64,000 nucleotides of DNA from Gallionellaceae bacterium. Its GTDB lineage: Bacteria; Pseudomonadota; Gammaproteobacteria; Burkholderiales; Thiobacillaceae. Below are positions 27,262 through 35,379 of this stretch, piece by piece. The first letter of the stretch is position 1. The number at the start of each line of letters is the position of its first letter. The stretch is from assembly GCA_028714735.1 (NCBI GenBank), contig JAQTLU010000013.1, forward strand, positions 18,927 through 82,926. The letters are read 5' to 3'. The position numbers and the translations under genes are program-made. Below the pieces are notes generated by a model, which searched no databases, was not told the DNA's origin, and saw only the letters and a program-made list of their open reading frames with translations.

Positions 27262-27969
27262 TCAGCAGGTGTCGGCCTCGGCGGTGTACTTGGAAAGCAG
27301 CACGGCCTGTACGGTGCCGCTGGCTTCATCGCGGTATTTGCCGATGCCGAATTCCTTGTTGAGCTTGCCCTTGAACTTCTTGAAGTACTCGTCGATCAGG
27401 TCGGCGCCGTACATGCCGGTGGCATGGATTTCATCGCTGGCGGCATCGTGTTCCAGGCGGACGGCCACCAGCGGCTGGGATGACTTGCCGGTGAGGGCCT
27501 TGCCGCCTGCGGCGGGATCGAAGGCGCTGTTGTGGGCGCAGCAGGTGATCGTTGCGGAGTGCCCGGAGGTTTCGCTGTTGCCGGGGATGTAGCTGATCTG
27601 GCTGCTGTCCTTTTCCGGGTGGGCCAACTGGTGGGTGCAGACCGCGAGATAGGCGACCAGGTTCTTGTTCGGACCGACGCCGCCGGCAAAGGTGTATTCC
27701 TCGCCTTCGGCGGTTTTCAGCGCGGCGCCGGCCTTGGCCTCGGACGGCAGGCTGATCAGGAAACAGGGTGTGCCGGCATAGGGGTAGCCGAAGATATAGG
27801 CCTCGGCCTGGCTCAGGCTGGCGGCCTTGAGCGGCTGGCCGTCGGCATCGACCAGTTTTGCCCGGGTGTAATCCCTGACCGAGCTCGAGTGCACGAGCTG
27901 GGTATGGACGCCCGCCGCGAGGGCGGCGGCACTGGCAGTGCATACCTTGATGAAGTTGCGTCGGTCCAT
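27262..27969 (-). CDS. Tat-exported Rieske [2Fe-2S] protein, copy 2
   Basis: Protein of 235 residues, clear paralogue of the preceding Rieske protein. The Tat signal is MDRRNFIKVCTASAAALAAG. Ligands are in AVCTHQLAHP and ITCCAHNSAFD, and again the disulfide cysteines are replaced (CTHQLA, CCAH). The shared FAGGVGPNKNLVAYLAVCTH region and conserved EYFKKFKGKLNKEFG tail suggest a recent-enough duplication. An AGGAG ribosome site precedes the ATG. It lies downstream of the FccB-like gene, beyond a terminator. It may accept electrons from sulfide or another reductant in the periplasm; this is inference from neighbourhood. Confidence 0.9.
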   Translation of the reverse strand: MDRRNFIKVCTASAAALAAGVHTQLVHSSSVRDYTRAKLVDADGQPLKAASLSQAEAYIFGYPYAGTPCFLISLPSEAKAGAALKTAEGEEYTFAGGVGPNKNLVAYLAVCTHQLAHPEKDSSQISYIPGNSETSGHSATITCCAHNSAFDPAAGGKALTGKSSQPLVAVRLEHDAASDEIHATGMYGADLIDEYFKKFKGKLNKEFGIGKYRDEASGTVQAVLLSKYTAEADTC

Positions 27970-28090
27970 TTTCGTCTCCTCTTGTCAGACTCCCACACAC
28001 TAACAACGACCGGAAAGAAAGATGCCGGAACCCTGCGCCCGGGTTGACGGGTATCAAGACCAAGCCGCCGCACCGCCCCGGATTACGGGC

Positions 28091-28119
28091 CGAAAAAAAG
28101 GGGGCCGACTGGCCCCCTT
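28091..28119 (-). terminator. Rho-independent terminator after the FccB-like gene
   Basis: Stem AAGGGGGCC/GGCCCCCTT with a 4-base loop. Read leftward it ends in a T-run of seven. It lies 27 bases after the stop of the gene at 28146. Confidence 0.93.
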
Positions 28120-28145
28120 CGGGTTGCGTGCAATGCCGGTACGGC

Positions 28146-29501
28146 TTAGCCGAACATGTCGCGGTAGATGCCCTGGGCCCATTCCAGATAGGCACGGCCC
28201 ATGGCCTGGTCGCGCACTTCCCAGGTCTTGGTGTCGGGCGAGAAGCCGGTGATGGCGTCCTTGACCGGATCGTAGGTGTACTTGGCGTCCACCTTGATGG
28301 CCTCCGGCGGGAAGGCGTTGGTCATGGAGTAGCACACGGTCTCCGGGGATTCCCAGGCGATTTCCTTGCCTTGGGCGCGGGCCGCCAGCACCTTGGCGAC
28401 GAACTGGCCTTCGGTGTTGGAGGTGTTGGCGCTCTTGGAGTAGGGGTGCGGACGGGAGTCGCCGGTGACGTACACGTGGGGATCGCCGATGTAGTTGTAG
28501 AACCGGACATCGACGTCGGCTTCCTTCTGGCCGCTCTTGGTCGACGGCGCCATCAGGCCCAGCTGCTCGATCAGGGTGTTGCCGCGCACGTTGGCGTAGA
28601 TCGAGGCGTCATCGAACTGGACGGAGTCGAATTCGGTCTTGATGGTCTTCTTCTCGACGTCGACGCCGGTGATGGCCATGCCCGGCTTGTACTCGATGAT
28701 GCCCTTGTAGAGCTCGTCGAAGGCGGCATGGAAGCCCTGTTTCTTGATGGTGACCTCGGGGTTCGCGTCGAGGATGACGACCTTGCCCTTGAGCTTGTTC
28801 TTCTTGATCCAGGAGGCCATCAGGCAGGCACGCTCGTAAGGGCCGGGCAGGCAGCGGTAGTTGCCGCCGGGAACGCTTTGCACGAACACGCCGCCTTCGA
28901 ATTCCTGAATCTTGCGCTTCAGGGTGACGTGCTCCATCGGGGAGATGAAGCCGCCCGGATACATCTGGCGCAGCGCGGTCATGGTTTCCACGTCCTTGAC
29001 GCCGATCTTGTCGTAGTCGTAGGAGATGCCGGGGGCCAGAACCAGGAAGTCATAATTGACTTCGCCTTCGCTGGTGACCAGGGTGCGGGAGGCGCGGTCA
29101 AGGCCGGTGACCGTGGCGTTGAGGAAGGTGTACTTGTTGTTGACGGCAGCGTCCAGGAAGCTGTGGTCGGCCAGGAATTCCATGTTGATGATGCCGACGT
29201 ACCACAGGTTGCTGTTGAAGCAGGAAGAGTACATATCCCGCTTGTCGATGACCACGACGTCGAAATTGGGGTAGTTCTTCTTGGCATGGGCGGCGATGGT
29301 CATGCCGGAAGTGCCAGCACCCACCACGACCAGGCGCGGGCCTTTCGCCTTCGGAATCGGGGCCTTGATGCCGGTCATGACGGCAGCAGAGGTTCCGGCG
29401 ACGGCCGAACCGGTGATGCCGGTGGCGCAGCCCGCCGTGCCGGCAGCCAGCATGGCGCCGCTCATTTTCAGGAAATTCCGCCGATCAAATTGCTCATTCA
29501 T
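28146..29501 (-). CDS. fccB: FccB-like flavoprotein (sulfide dehydrogenase / sulfide:quinone reductase superfamily)
   Basis: Protein of 451 residues with a Tat signal (FDRRNFLKMSGAMLAAGTAG), an FAD-binding dinucleotide fold (RLVVVGAGTSGMTIAAHAKK), a second NAD(P)-like motif, VYVTGDSRPHPYSKSANTSN, and a C-terminal flavocytochrome c sulfide dehydrogenase-type domain. Candidate redox cysteines lie in NYRCLPGPYERACLMAS and in PETVCYSMTNAF. FccB oxidises sulfide in the periplasm and normally passes electrons to the diheme subunit FccA, but no fccA is next to it; two Rieske proteins are. The ATG at 29501 has a GAGGAG site. The exact substrate could differ from sulfide, as in related SoxF proteins. 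Confidence 0.88.
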   Translation of the reverse strand: MNEQFDRRNFLKMSGAMLAAGTAGCATGITGSAVAGTSAAVMTGIKAPIPKAKGPRLVVVGAGTSGMTIAAHAKKNYPNFDVVVIDKRDMYSSCFNSNLWYVGIINMEFLADHSFLDAAVNNKYTFLNATVTGLDRASRTLVTSEGEVNYDFLVLAPGISYDYDKIGVKDVETMTALRQMYPGGFISPMEHVTLKRKIQEFEGGVFVQSVPGGNYRCLPGPYERACLMASWIKKNKLKGKVVILDANPEVTIKKQGFHAAFDELYKGIIEYKPGMAITGVDVEKKTIKTEFDSVQFDDASIYANVRGNTLIEQLGLMAPSTKSGQKEADVDVRFYNYIGDPHVYVTGDSRPHPYSKSANTSNTEGQFVAKVLAARAQGKEIAWESPETVCYSMTNAFPPEAIKVDAKYTYDPVKDAITGFSPDTKTWEVRDQAMGRAYLEWAQGIYRDMFG

Positions 29502-29525
29502 GGGTGCTGTCTCCTCATTGTGGTG

Positions 29526-29557
29526 AAAAAACACCGGGGCAGCGGGATGCCCCGGTG
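29526..29557 (-). terminator. Terminator-like hairpin in the leader of the FccB-like gene
   Basis: Perfect 10-bp stem CACCGGGGCA/TGCCCCGGTG with a 6-base loop followed, reading leftward, by six T. It lies only 24 bases upstream of the flavoprotein start codon and about 107 bases after the histidine kinase stop. It either ends the kinase operon or attenuates the flavoprotein gene. Confidence 0.8.
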
Positions 29558-29664
29558 AGATTTGTTATGGCAAGGCCATGGAACGGCTTGCCAGCTTCAA
29601 TTAATCCTAGCGAGCGTAAGGTTAATTGCTGGTTGTTTCTGGGTAAAAAACTGGTAAAGAAAGA

Positions 29665-30933
29665 CTAGTTCTTGGTGAAATAAAGCACTGCGGCGGTGCC
29701 GTATCCAGTCTTGCTGTCGATAGCGATGCGCCAGCCGCGCAAATCGCAGATGCGCTTGACCAGGGACAAGCCGATACCGGCGCCATTGGAATCGCTGCCC
29801 TTGTAGTGTCGGTGAAAGACGCGGTCGAGTTCGGATTCGGCGATGCCCTTGCCGGTGTCGCTGACCACCAGGCGGTGGTCTTCCAGGCGGACGCAGACCT
29901 GGCTCGATCCGGCATGCCGGATGGCGTTGTCGATCAGGTTGTCGACCACCACGGTGGCGAGGATCTTTTCCACCGGGATCGTGATGTCATGGTCAAGTTC
30001 CAGTCTGATCTCGACCGGACGGTCCTCGCTCAGGGTGCGGTGTTTGTCGACCGATTCGCGGACCACCTCGGCGATGGAGCAGTGGTCCGGCTCGGCATCC
30101 GGCCGGCTGCCCGCGCGGGCAAGATGCAGCAGCGCGCTGGTCAGGTCGGTCATGTCGTGGCTGGCCCGCTCGATGCGGGCGATGCGCTGGCGCTGTCCGC
30201 TGTTCAGGTTGGCATCATCCTCGAGTATCTCCACGGCGCCCCGGATGATCGCCAGCGGCGTGCGCAGTTCGTGGCTGACGTCGGAGGTGAAGGCGCGTTC
30301 GCGCTCGACGCATTCCTGGATGCGGGTCTGGTAGCGGTTGAAGGCGTTGGCCAGTTCGTCGATCTCGTCGCGGCTGGGCGTGGGCGGGGCCGGCGGCGGC
30401 GATCGGGTCGGGTCGAGCGAGGCGACGCGTTCGGCCAGGTCGGTCACCGGCGCCACGACGCGACGCGCCAGCCACAACCCGCCCATGGCGGAGAGGCCGG
30501 TCATGATCATGATTCCGGCCAGCAGGTAGTACAGGAAATGATGTTCGCGCTGCTGGTGCAGCGTCTCGTTGAACAGGAAGGCAAGGCGGCGGCCGTTGTG
30601 GTCGCCGACCAGGGCGAGATAGGTCGTGCCGTTGAATTCCACCGTATGTTTTCCCGGCGCCAGCCGGGCCAGCGCCGGGGGGGCGGACGCTTCGGCGCGG
30701 GCGTCGTCCAGGGCGTAGCCGCTCAGCGTCAGCGTGGCGGGCAGCATGGCGTTGGCGTTCATGTCCTGCCGGAGCTGGTAATCCTGCATCTCGGCGTGCA
30801 GGGTCTCGTACATCAGGCGCTGGCCGAGATCGTGTACCGAGAAAAAGATGCCGACCGACAGCAGCAGGCTGACCAGGGCGCCAAACCAGGCAAAATTGAG
30901 CGCGACCCGGACGCGCAGGCTACGCCGCTTCAT
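29665..30933 (-). CDS. Membrane sensor histidine kinase
   Basis: Protein of 422 residues: an N-terminal membrane segment, a periplasmic sensor region of about 120 residues (with LMYETLHAEMQDYQLRQDM), a second membrane segment (FLYYLLAGIMIMTGLSAMGG), HAMP, a HisKA domain with FTSDVSHELRTPLAIIRGAV and an ATPase domain with DNLIDNAIRHA and DTGKGIAESELDRVF. It overlaps the response regulator gene upstream by 14 bases, so they form a pair. It lies between the USP/TauE-SafE operon and the FccB-like gene. The periplasmic signal is not evident; regulation of the sulfide or Rieske genes is possible but unproven. Confidence 0.93.
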   Translation of the reverse strand: MKRRSLRVRVALNFAWFGALVSLLLSVGIFFSVHDLGQRLMYETLHAEMQDYQLRQDMNANAMLPATLTLSGYALDDARAEASAPPALARLAPGKHTVEFNGTTYLALVGDHNGRRLAFLFNETLHQQREHHFLYYLLAGIMIMTGLSAMGGLWLARRVVAPVTDLAERVASLDPTRSPPPAPPTPSRDEIDELANAFNRYQTRIQECVERERAFTSDVSHELRTPLAIIRGAVEILEDDANLNSGQRQRIARIERASHDMTDLTSALLHLARAGSRPDAEPDHCSIAEVVRESVDKHRTLSEDRPVEIRLELDHDITIPVEKILATVVVDNLIDNAIRHAGSSQVCVRLEDHRLVVSDTGKGIAESELDRVFHRHYKGSDSNGAGIGLSLVKRICDLRGWRIAIDSKTGYGTAAVLYFTKN

Positions 30934-31603
30934 CGCAGGCGATCTGGTAGCCGATGCCGCGCACGGTGCGCAGCAGGCCGGTCTCGGTGTGCTTGTCGAT
31001 GGCGCTGCGCAGGATGTGCAGATGGGCCTTCAAGGCGTCGCTGTCGGGCGGATGGTCGCCCCAGATGACGGCCTCCATTTCCTGTCGGGTCACCACGCGG
31101 GGCGAGGCGCGCATCAACAACTCCAGCAGCTTGAGCGGGATCGGCGGCAGGTCGACGCGGCGATCGCCGCGGGTGACCCGGTAGGTCTCGATGTCGAAGC
31201 ACAGATCGGCCACCTGCAGCCTCTGCGATTGGCCCTGCGACTGCGCGCGCCGGGTGATGCTCTTGAGACGGGCCTCCACCTCGCGCAGCGCGTAGGGCTT
31301 GACCACGTAGTCGTCCGCGCCCGCCTCCAGGCCCAGTATCTTGTCGTCGAGGGAGTCCCGCGCGGTCAGCATCAGCACCGGCGTGTGCCGGCCGGCATCG
31401 CCCCGCAACTTGCGGCACAGGGTCAGGCCGTCCATGCCGGGCAGCATCAGGTCCAGGACGATGGCGTCGTAGTCGTTGATGACGGCCAGGTGGAGACCGC
31501 CGACGCCATCGCCGGCCACGTCGACCACGTGGGAGCGGGCGGACAGGAAATCGGTCAGGTTGGCGGCGATATCCCGGTTGTCTTCGATGATCAGCAGTCG
31601 CAT
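30920..31603 (-). CDS. OmpR-family response regulator
   Basis: Protein of 227 residues: a receiver domain (MRLLIIEDNRDIAANLTDFL, phospho-acceptor Asp in AIVLDLMLPGMDG) and a winged-helix DNA-binding domain (SPRVVTRQEMEAVIWGD to TVRGIGYQIA). I use the ATG at 31603, the natural start of the receiver; an upstream ATG at 31642 lies inside the terminator of the USP gene. Its stop overlaps the kinase start. The pair resembles QseBC/PhoPQ-type systems. Confidence 0.93.
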   Translation of the reverse strand: MRLLIIEDNRDIAANLTDFLSARSHVVDVAGDGVGGLHLAVINDYDAIVLDLMLPGMDGLTLCRKLRGDAGRHTPVLMLTARDSLDDKILGLEAGADDYVVKPYALREVEARLKSITRRAQSQGQSQRLQVADLCFDIETYRVTRGDRRVDLPPIPLKLLELLMRASPRVVTRQEMEAVIWGDHPPDSDALKAHLHILRSAIDKHTETGLLRTVRGIGYQIACDEAA

Positions 31604-31620
31604 GCCGGGATTCTGACCGG

Positions 31621-31653
31621 AAAAAGGAAAAAGGGCATCCACCGGATGCCCTT
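31621..31653 (-). terminator. Rho-independent terminator after the double USP gene
   Basis: Perfect stem AAGGGCATCC/GGATGCCCTT with a 3-base loop, followed leftward by T-rich TTTTTCCTTTTT. It lies 17 bases after the stop of the gene at 31671. Confidence 0.88.
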
Positions 31654-31670
31654 GGACTTATCGGATGCCT

Positions 31671-32510
31671 TCAGGAACGGGCAACCAGCACCGGGCAGTT
31701 GCTCTGGTTGAGCACCCGCTCGGAGACCGAGCCCATGAGTATCCTGTCGAGGCCGTTGCGGCCATGGCTGCCCATGATGATGAGGTCGGCGCTTTCCTTC
31801 GCGGCATTTTCCACGATGGCCTGTTCCGGCCGGCCCTCGGCAAGCAGGCTGCTGACACTGACGCCCAGTCGGGTCATGGCCAGCAGCACGCGATCGAGCG
31901 CCGTTTGCGCGTCCTGGCGGCGTTCCCGGCTATGGCTGGGCAGGATGGCGGAGATCACTGCCAGCGGCAGCTGGCACAACTGCGCAATGTTGCCGGCAAT
32001 GACGGCGGCGGCATCGCCATAGCGCGATCCGTCGGTGGCCAGGAGAACCTTGCGGTGCCACATCCGCGACGATTCCGGCACCACCAGGACCGGGCAGGGG
32101 GCGCGGCCGACCACCTTCTCGGTGGCGTGGCCCAGTTTCCAGCGGGCGAGGCCGCGCCGGCCATGCCGGCCCATGATGATGACATCGGCGCGCAACTGCT
32201 CGGCTGCCTCGGTGATCGCCCGGGCCGGGTCGGCATCCCGGAGGACGCGGGTTATGCAGTCGCCATGCCTGATCCGTTCCCGCGCGGCCGCGACGTGGCC
32301 CATGGCCAGGCGTTCGGACTCGGCGCCGAGGGTCGGCTCCAGGCTTTCGGTGCCCGGGTTGTCGAGGGCGATGCTGACGATGTACAGCCTGGCGTCGCAT
32401 TTCGTGGCCATCTCGTCGGCGATGGCGATGGCGCCGTCGCTGTATCCGGAGCCGTCGGTGGCCAGCAGGATGCGCTCGAAGCGGCCGAGGGGGGATAGGG
32501 TCTCGGTCAT
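31671..32510 (-). CDS. Tandem universal stress protein (two USP domains)
   Basis: Protein of 279 residues made of two USP domains: residues about 10-150 (RILLATDGSGYSDGAIAIAD, ending GRHGRRGLARWKLGHATEKV) and about 155-279 (KVLLATDGSRYGDAAAVIAG, ending GSHGRNGLDRILMGSVSERV). The second domain keeps the canonical G-x2-G-x9-G-S ATP motif; the first ends in GH. The ATG at 32510 overlaps the stop of the TauE/SafE gene as ATGA, so expression is coupled to the permease. It is the last gene of the sigma-54-driven operon and is followed by a terminator. Confidence 0.95.
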   Translation of the reverse strand: MTETLSPLGRFERILLATDGSGYSDGAIAIADEMATKCDARLYIVSIALDNPGTESLEPTLGAESERLAMGHVAAARERIRHGDCITRVLRDADPARAITEAAEQLRADVIIMGRHGRRGLARWKLGHATEKVVGRAPCPVLVVPESSRMWHRKVLLATDGSRYGDAAAVIAGNIAQLCQLPLAVISAILPSHSRERRQDAQTALDRVLLAMTRLGVSVSSLLAEGRPEQAIVENAAKESADLIIMGSHGRNGLDRILMGSVSERVLNQSNCPVLVARS

Positions 32511-33580
32511 GTCTGTCCCTCCTGGGCCAGGATGGGGGCGCGGCTGGCACGCATGCCGGAATTGAGCGAACGGATGATGATGCCGGCACCGATCAGCAGG
32601 GCGGCGGTCATGATGCCGAGGCTGACGTTCTTGAGCATGGCCATGGTGGCCTCCTGGATCGGCGCTATCCAGCCCAGTTTGGCCAGGTACACCGGTATGA
32701 CCAGGGCGCGGGAGACCAGCACGATGATCATGATGGTGCCCATCACGACCTTGACCATGTAGGGCTTCACATAGGTGGTGCCGATGGCGCCCAGCTGGAT
32801 GCCGAACAGGGAGCCGGCGAGCAGGATCATGGCCAGGCGGATGTCGACGAAACCGCCCCAGGCATACTTGATGCTGCCGCCCAGGCCCATCACGAAGGCG
32901 ATCACCAGTTCGGTGGCGGAGGCCATCAGGGAGGGTACGCCGAGCAGGTAGATCATCGCGGGCACGCCGATGAAGCCGCCCACCGCGATGCTCGCGGCCA
33001 GCAGGCCGGTGGCGATGCCCATCGGGATGGTGACCAGCCAGGAGATTTCCGCCTTGGCGGCACGCGAGTAGAACATGGTGCCGGGTATGCGTATCGACTG
33101 GATCCAGAGGGCCAGCCGGTTCGGCTTTTCCTCGGCGTCGACATCGCCGGAACGGTAGGTCTTCCAGGCATCCATCAGCACCCAGGAACCGACGATGGCC
33201 AGCACCAGCACGAAGATGACCGATACGTACAGGTTGGAGCCGGCATCGCCCCAGGTTCGCTTGACACTCTCCATGATGTGGGCGCCATAGAGCACGCCGA
33301 CCTCGGCCGAGGCGCCCAGGATCAGACCCAGCTTGACGTCCACCTGGCCATATTTGTAGCGCTTCATGGCGCCGACCAGCGATTTCGGGAATTTGTGGCA
33401 CATGTTCGAGGCCACCGCGACGATGGCCGGCACCCCGATGCTCATCATCGCGGGAGTCAGCACGAAGGCGCCGCCCGAGCCGATGAAGCCGGATACCAGC
33501 CCGCCGACGAAGCCGACGAAGAACAGGAACAGGATCTTGGTCAGGTCCAGGTCGATGAAGTTGACTGCCTCGATGTCCAC
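32507..33580 (-). CDS. TauE/SafE (TSUP) family membrane exporter
   Basis: Protein of 357 residues with about eight to nine hydrophobic segments and the twin TSUP repeats: FVGGLVSGFIGSGGAFVLTP and ASIAVGGFIGVPAMIYLLGV. TSUP proteins move organosulfur compounds, sulfite or related anions, so in a sulfur oxidiser export of sulfite or sulfonate is plausible. A cytoplasmic loop of about 60 residues (KTYRSGDVDAEEKPNRLALW) separates the halves. It is preceded by a 77-residue membrane protein (gap of 12 bases) and coupled by ATGA to the double USP gene. Confidence 0.9.
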   Translation of the reverse strand: MDIEAVNFIDLDLTKILFLFFVGFVGGLVSGFIGSGGAFVLTPAMMSIGVPAIVAVASNMCHKFPKSLVGAMKRYKYGQVDVKLGLILGASAEVGVLYGAHIMESVKRTWGDAGSNLYVSVIFVLVLAIVGSWVLMDAWKTYRSGDVDAEEKPNRLALWIQSIRIPGTMFYSRAAKAEISWLVTIPMGIATGLLAASIAVGGFIGVPAMIYLLGVPSLMASATELVIAFVMGLGGSIKYAWGGFVDIRLAMILLAGSLFGIQLGAIGTTYVKPYMVKVVMGTIMIIVLVSRALVIPVYLAKLGWIAPIQEATMAMLKNVSLGIMTAALLIGAGIIIRSLNSGMRASRAPILAQEGQT

Positions 33581-33592
33581 GGTAGCCGCCTT

Positions 33593-33826
33593 TCAGTGTT
33601 GGTTGGCGCGGATGCCCATGGCGTCCCAGAAACTGCCGGTGAAGTGGCCATGGAAGTAGGAAAAGGCAAAGGCGAAGGCGATTGGGATGAAGAATGACCA
33701 GTGGCCGTGCTGGGTGACGCCGACGATGGCGTCCTCGAACAGGAACATGAGGAGGTAGAGCAGGACGGTGACGATGCCGAAGAGTCCGAGGCGGGCCAGC
33801 TTGGTGCGGGTGGCGGTGTGGGTCAT
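33593..33826 (-). CDS. 77-residue two-helix membrane protein, first gene of the TauE/SafE operon
   Basis: I do not recognise a named family. The protein has two hydrophobic segments (LGLFGIVTVLLYLLMFLF and WSFFIPIAFAFAFSYFHGHF), several His and Phe residues and a short C-terminal tail. The ATG at 33826 has an AGGAGC ribosome site; the longer frame to 34036 would pass through the promoter region. It is the first gene after the sigma-54 promoter at 33866-33881 and lies 12 bases before the TSUP gene, so it is probably an accessory subunit of that transporter. Confidence 0.82.
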   Translation of the reverse strand: MTHTATRTKLARLGLFGIVTVLLYLLMFLFEDAIVGVTQHGHWSFFIPIAFAFAFSYFHGHFTGSFWDAMGIRANQH

Positions 33827-33865
33827 GAGCTGCTCCTGGGTTTGTGGGTGGGTGTCTGGGTACAT

Positions 33866-33881
33866 AGCAGCTGTCGTGCCA
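33866..33881 (-). promoter_or_regulatory. Sigma-54 (RpoN) promoter for the TauE/SafE-USP operon
   Basis: On the minus strand the sequence reads TGGCACGACAGCTGCT, matching the -24/-12 consensus TGGCACG-N4-TTGCW at every position except one (CTGC for TTGC). It lies 40 bases upstream of the small membrane protein start. The adjacent divergent gene encodes a sigma-54 activator. Confidence 0.85.
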
Positions 33882-33890
33882 GGTTGTAAC

Positions 33891-33907
33891 TTGTTGATTA
33901 TCAACAA
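33891..33907. promoter_or_regulatory. Palindrome upstream of the sigma-54 promoter
   Basis: TTGTTGAT-T-ATCAACAA, arms of 8 bp around one base, lying 9 bases upstream of the -24 element at 33866-33881. A candidate activator or repressor site between the divergent operons. A related GATTATCAACA occurs at about 45771-45781, before hyfB. Confidence 0.6.
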
Positions 33908-33971
33908 TGACAGAGCGCAAATCCGCAGTAGTGTTAAAATATGCAACATACCCGTAAACAAATGCATATCT

Positions 33972-35324
33972 ATGAGTGCGCGCCTGCTGATAGTGGATGA
34001 CGACAAGGTGGCCCTGGCTAATCTGGGTCTGGCCATGCGCCGCGCCGGTTACCGGGTGCAGACCGCCGCCAATGGCGAGGCCGCCTGTGCGCTGCTCAAA
34101 CGGGATCGCTTCGATGTCGTGCTGACCGACCTGAAGATGCCGGGCATCGACGGTCTGGGCGTGTTGCGTTGCTGCCGCGAGCAGCAGGCGGACGCCGAGG
34201 TGATCGTGCTGACCGCCTTCGCCAGCCTGGACAGCGCAGTCGACGTGATGCGTGAAGGCGCCTTCAACTACCTGGCCAAGCCCTACCGGCTGGACGAGGT
34301 GCGCGCCGTGGTGGCGGAGGCGGTGGAAAAGGTCAGCCTGCGGGCGGAAAACCGGCGTTTGCGCGAGGCGCTGGACAGCGTCCATGGGCCGGTCCGCATC
34401 ATCACCCGCGACCCGGTCATGCTGAGCCTGATGGAGATGGCCCGGCGGGTGGCGCCGACCGGCTGCAACGTGCTGATCACCGGCGAATCGGGTACCGGCA
34501 AGGAGTTGTTCGCGCGTTATCTGCACGCCCATAGCGACCGGCCGGACGGGCCGTTCATGGCGGTCAACTGCGGCGCATTGCACGATGACTTGCTGGCCAA
34601 CGAGTTGTTCGGCCACGAGAAGGGCGCCTTTACCGGGGCCACCGGCGACAAGCACGGTCTGATCGAGGCGGCCGGCGGCGGCACCCTGTTCCTCGACGAG
34701 GTCACCGAGATGTCGCCCGGCATGCAGGTCAAGCTGCTGCGGGTCATCCAGGAACGTGAATTGATGCGCGTCGGCGGCACCAAGACGGTCCGGATCGACG
34801 TCCGCTTCATCGCCGCCACCAACCGGGCCGTGCCCCAGGTGGTGGCGTCCGGCCAGTTCCGCCAGGACCTGTTCTATCGCCTGAACGTGGTCAATTTCGA
34901 CCTGCCGCCCCTGCGCGCGCGCCGTGACGACGTGCCGCCGCTGGCCGATTTCTTCCTGAGCCGGGCGGCGGCCTACATGCGCAAGGAGGTGCGGGCGATC
35001 ACCCGTGCGGCGATGGATTGTCTGGCCGGCCACGATTACCCGGGCAATGTGCGCGAATTGCTCAATCTGGTCGAGCGTGGCGTGGCGGTGACCACCGGCT
35101 CGGAACTGGGCCTGGAACACCTGCCGGCCGAGCTGAGCCGGCACCAGGCGGATACCGGCCACGCCCGCAAGGATGGCCGGGTGGCCACCCTGGAAGAGCA
35201 TGAAGGCGCCTACATCCGCTGGGTTCTGGGCGAGGCCGGCGGCAATCAGAGCCTGGCCGCGAAATGGCTGGGCATCAACCGGGTGTCGCTCTGGCGCAAG
35301 CTCAAGGAACGGTTGGACGCCTAG
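33972..35324 (+). CDS. NtrC-family sigma-54-dependent response regulator 1
   Basis: Protein of 450 residues: receiver domain ([20 protein letters not shown], Asp in [13 protein letters not shown]), AAA+ sigma-54 interaction domain (Walker [19 protein letters not shown] loop, LFLDEVTEM), and a Fis-type helix-turn-helix at the C-terminus ([16 protein letters not shown]). The ATG at 33972 begins the receiver domain; the frame reaching back to 33768 is not real. No kinase gene is adjacent, so it is an orphan here. It is divergent from the sigma-54-driven TauE/SafE operon and 44 bases upstream of the second SulP gene. Its DNA-reading helix is nearly identical to that of regulator 2 at 40138. Confidence 0.95.
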   Translation: MSARLLIVDDDKVALANLGLAMRRAGYRVQTAANGEAACALLKRDRFDVVLTDLKMPGIDGLGVLRCCREQQADAEVIVLTAFASLDSAVDVMREGAFNYLAKPYRLDEVRAVVAEAVEKVSLRAENRRLREALDSVHGPVRIITRDPVMLSLMEMARRVAPTGCNVLITGESGTGKELFARYLHAHSDRPDGPFMAVNCGALHDDLLANELFGHEKGAFTGATGDKHGLIEAAGGGTLFLDEVTEMSPGMQVKLLRVIQERELMRVGGTKTVRIDVRFIAATNRAVPQVVASGQFRQDLFYRLNVVNFDLPPLRARRDDVPPLADFFLSRAAAYMRKEVRAITRAAMDCLAGHDYPGNVRELLNLVERGVAVTTGSELGLEHLPAELSRHQADTGHARKDGRVATLEEHEGAYIRWVLGEAGGNQSLAAKWLGINRVSLWRKLKERLDA

Positions 35325-35361
35325 TCCCGGCCTATCACAAAACGTCAAAGTTGTATTAGAA

Positions 35362-35379
35362 TGCAACCATGATGTTGCA
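35362..35379. promoter_or_regulatory. Palindrome spanning the start of the second SulP gene
   Basis: TGCAAC-CATGAT-GTTGCA, a perfect 6-bp inverted repeat whose centre contains the ATG chosen for the SulP gene. The half-site TGCAAC also occurs at about 33948-33953, and TTGCAT/ATGCAA forms occur upstream of the third SulP operon. Probably a site for the NtrC-type regulators. Confidence 0.5.
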
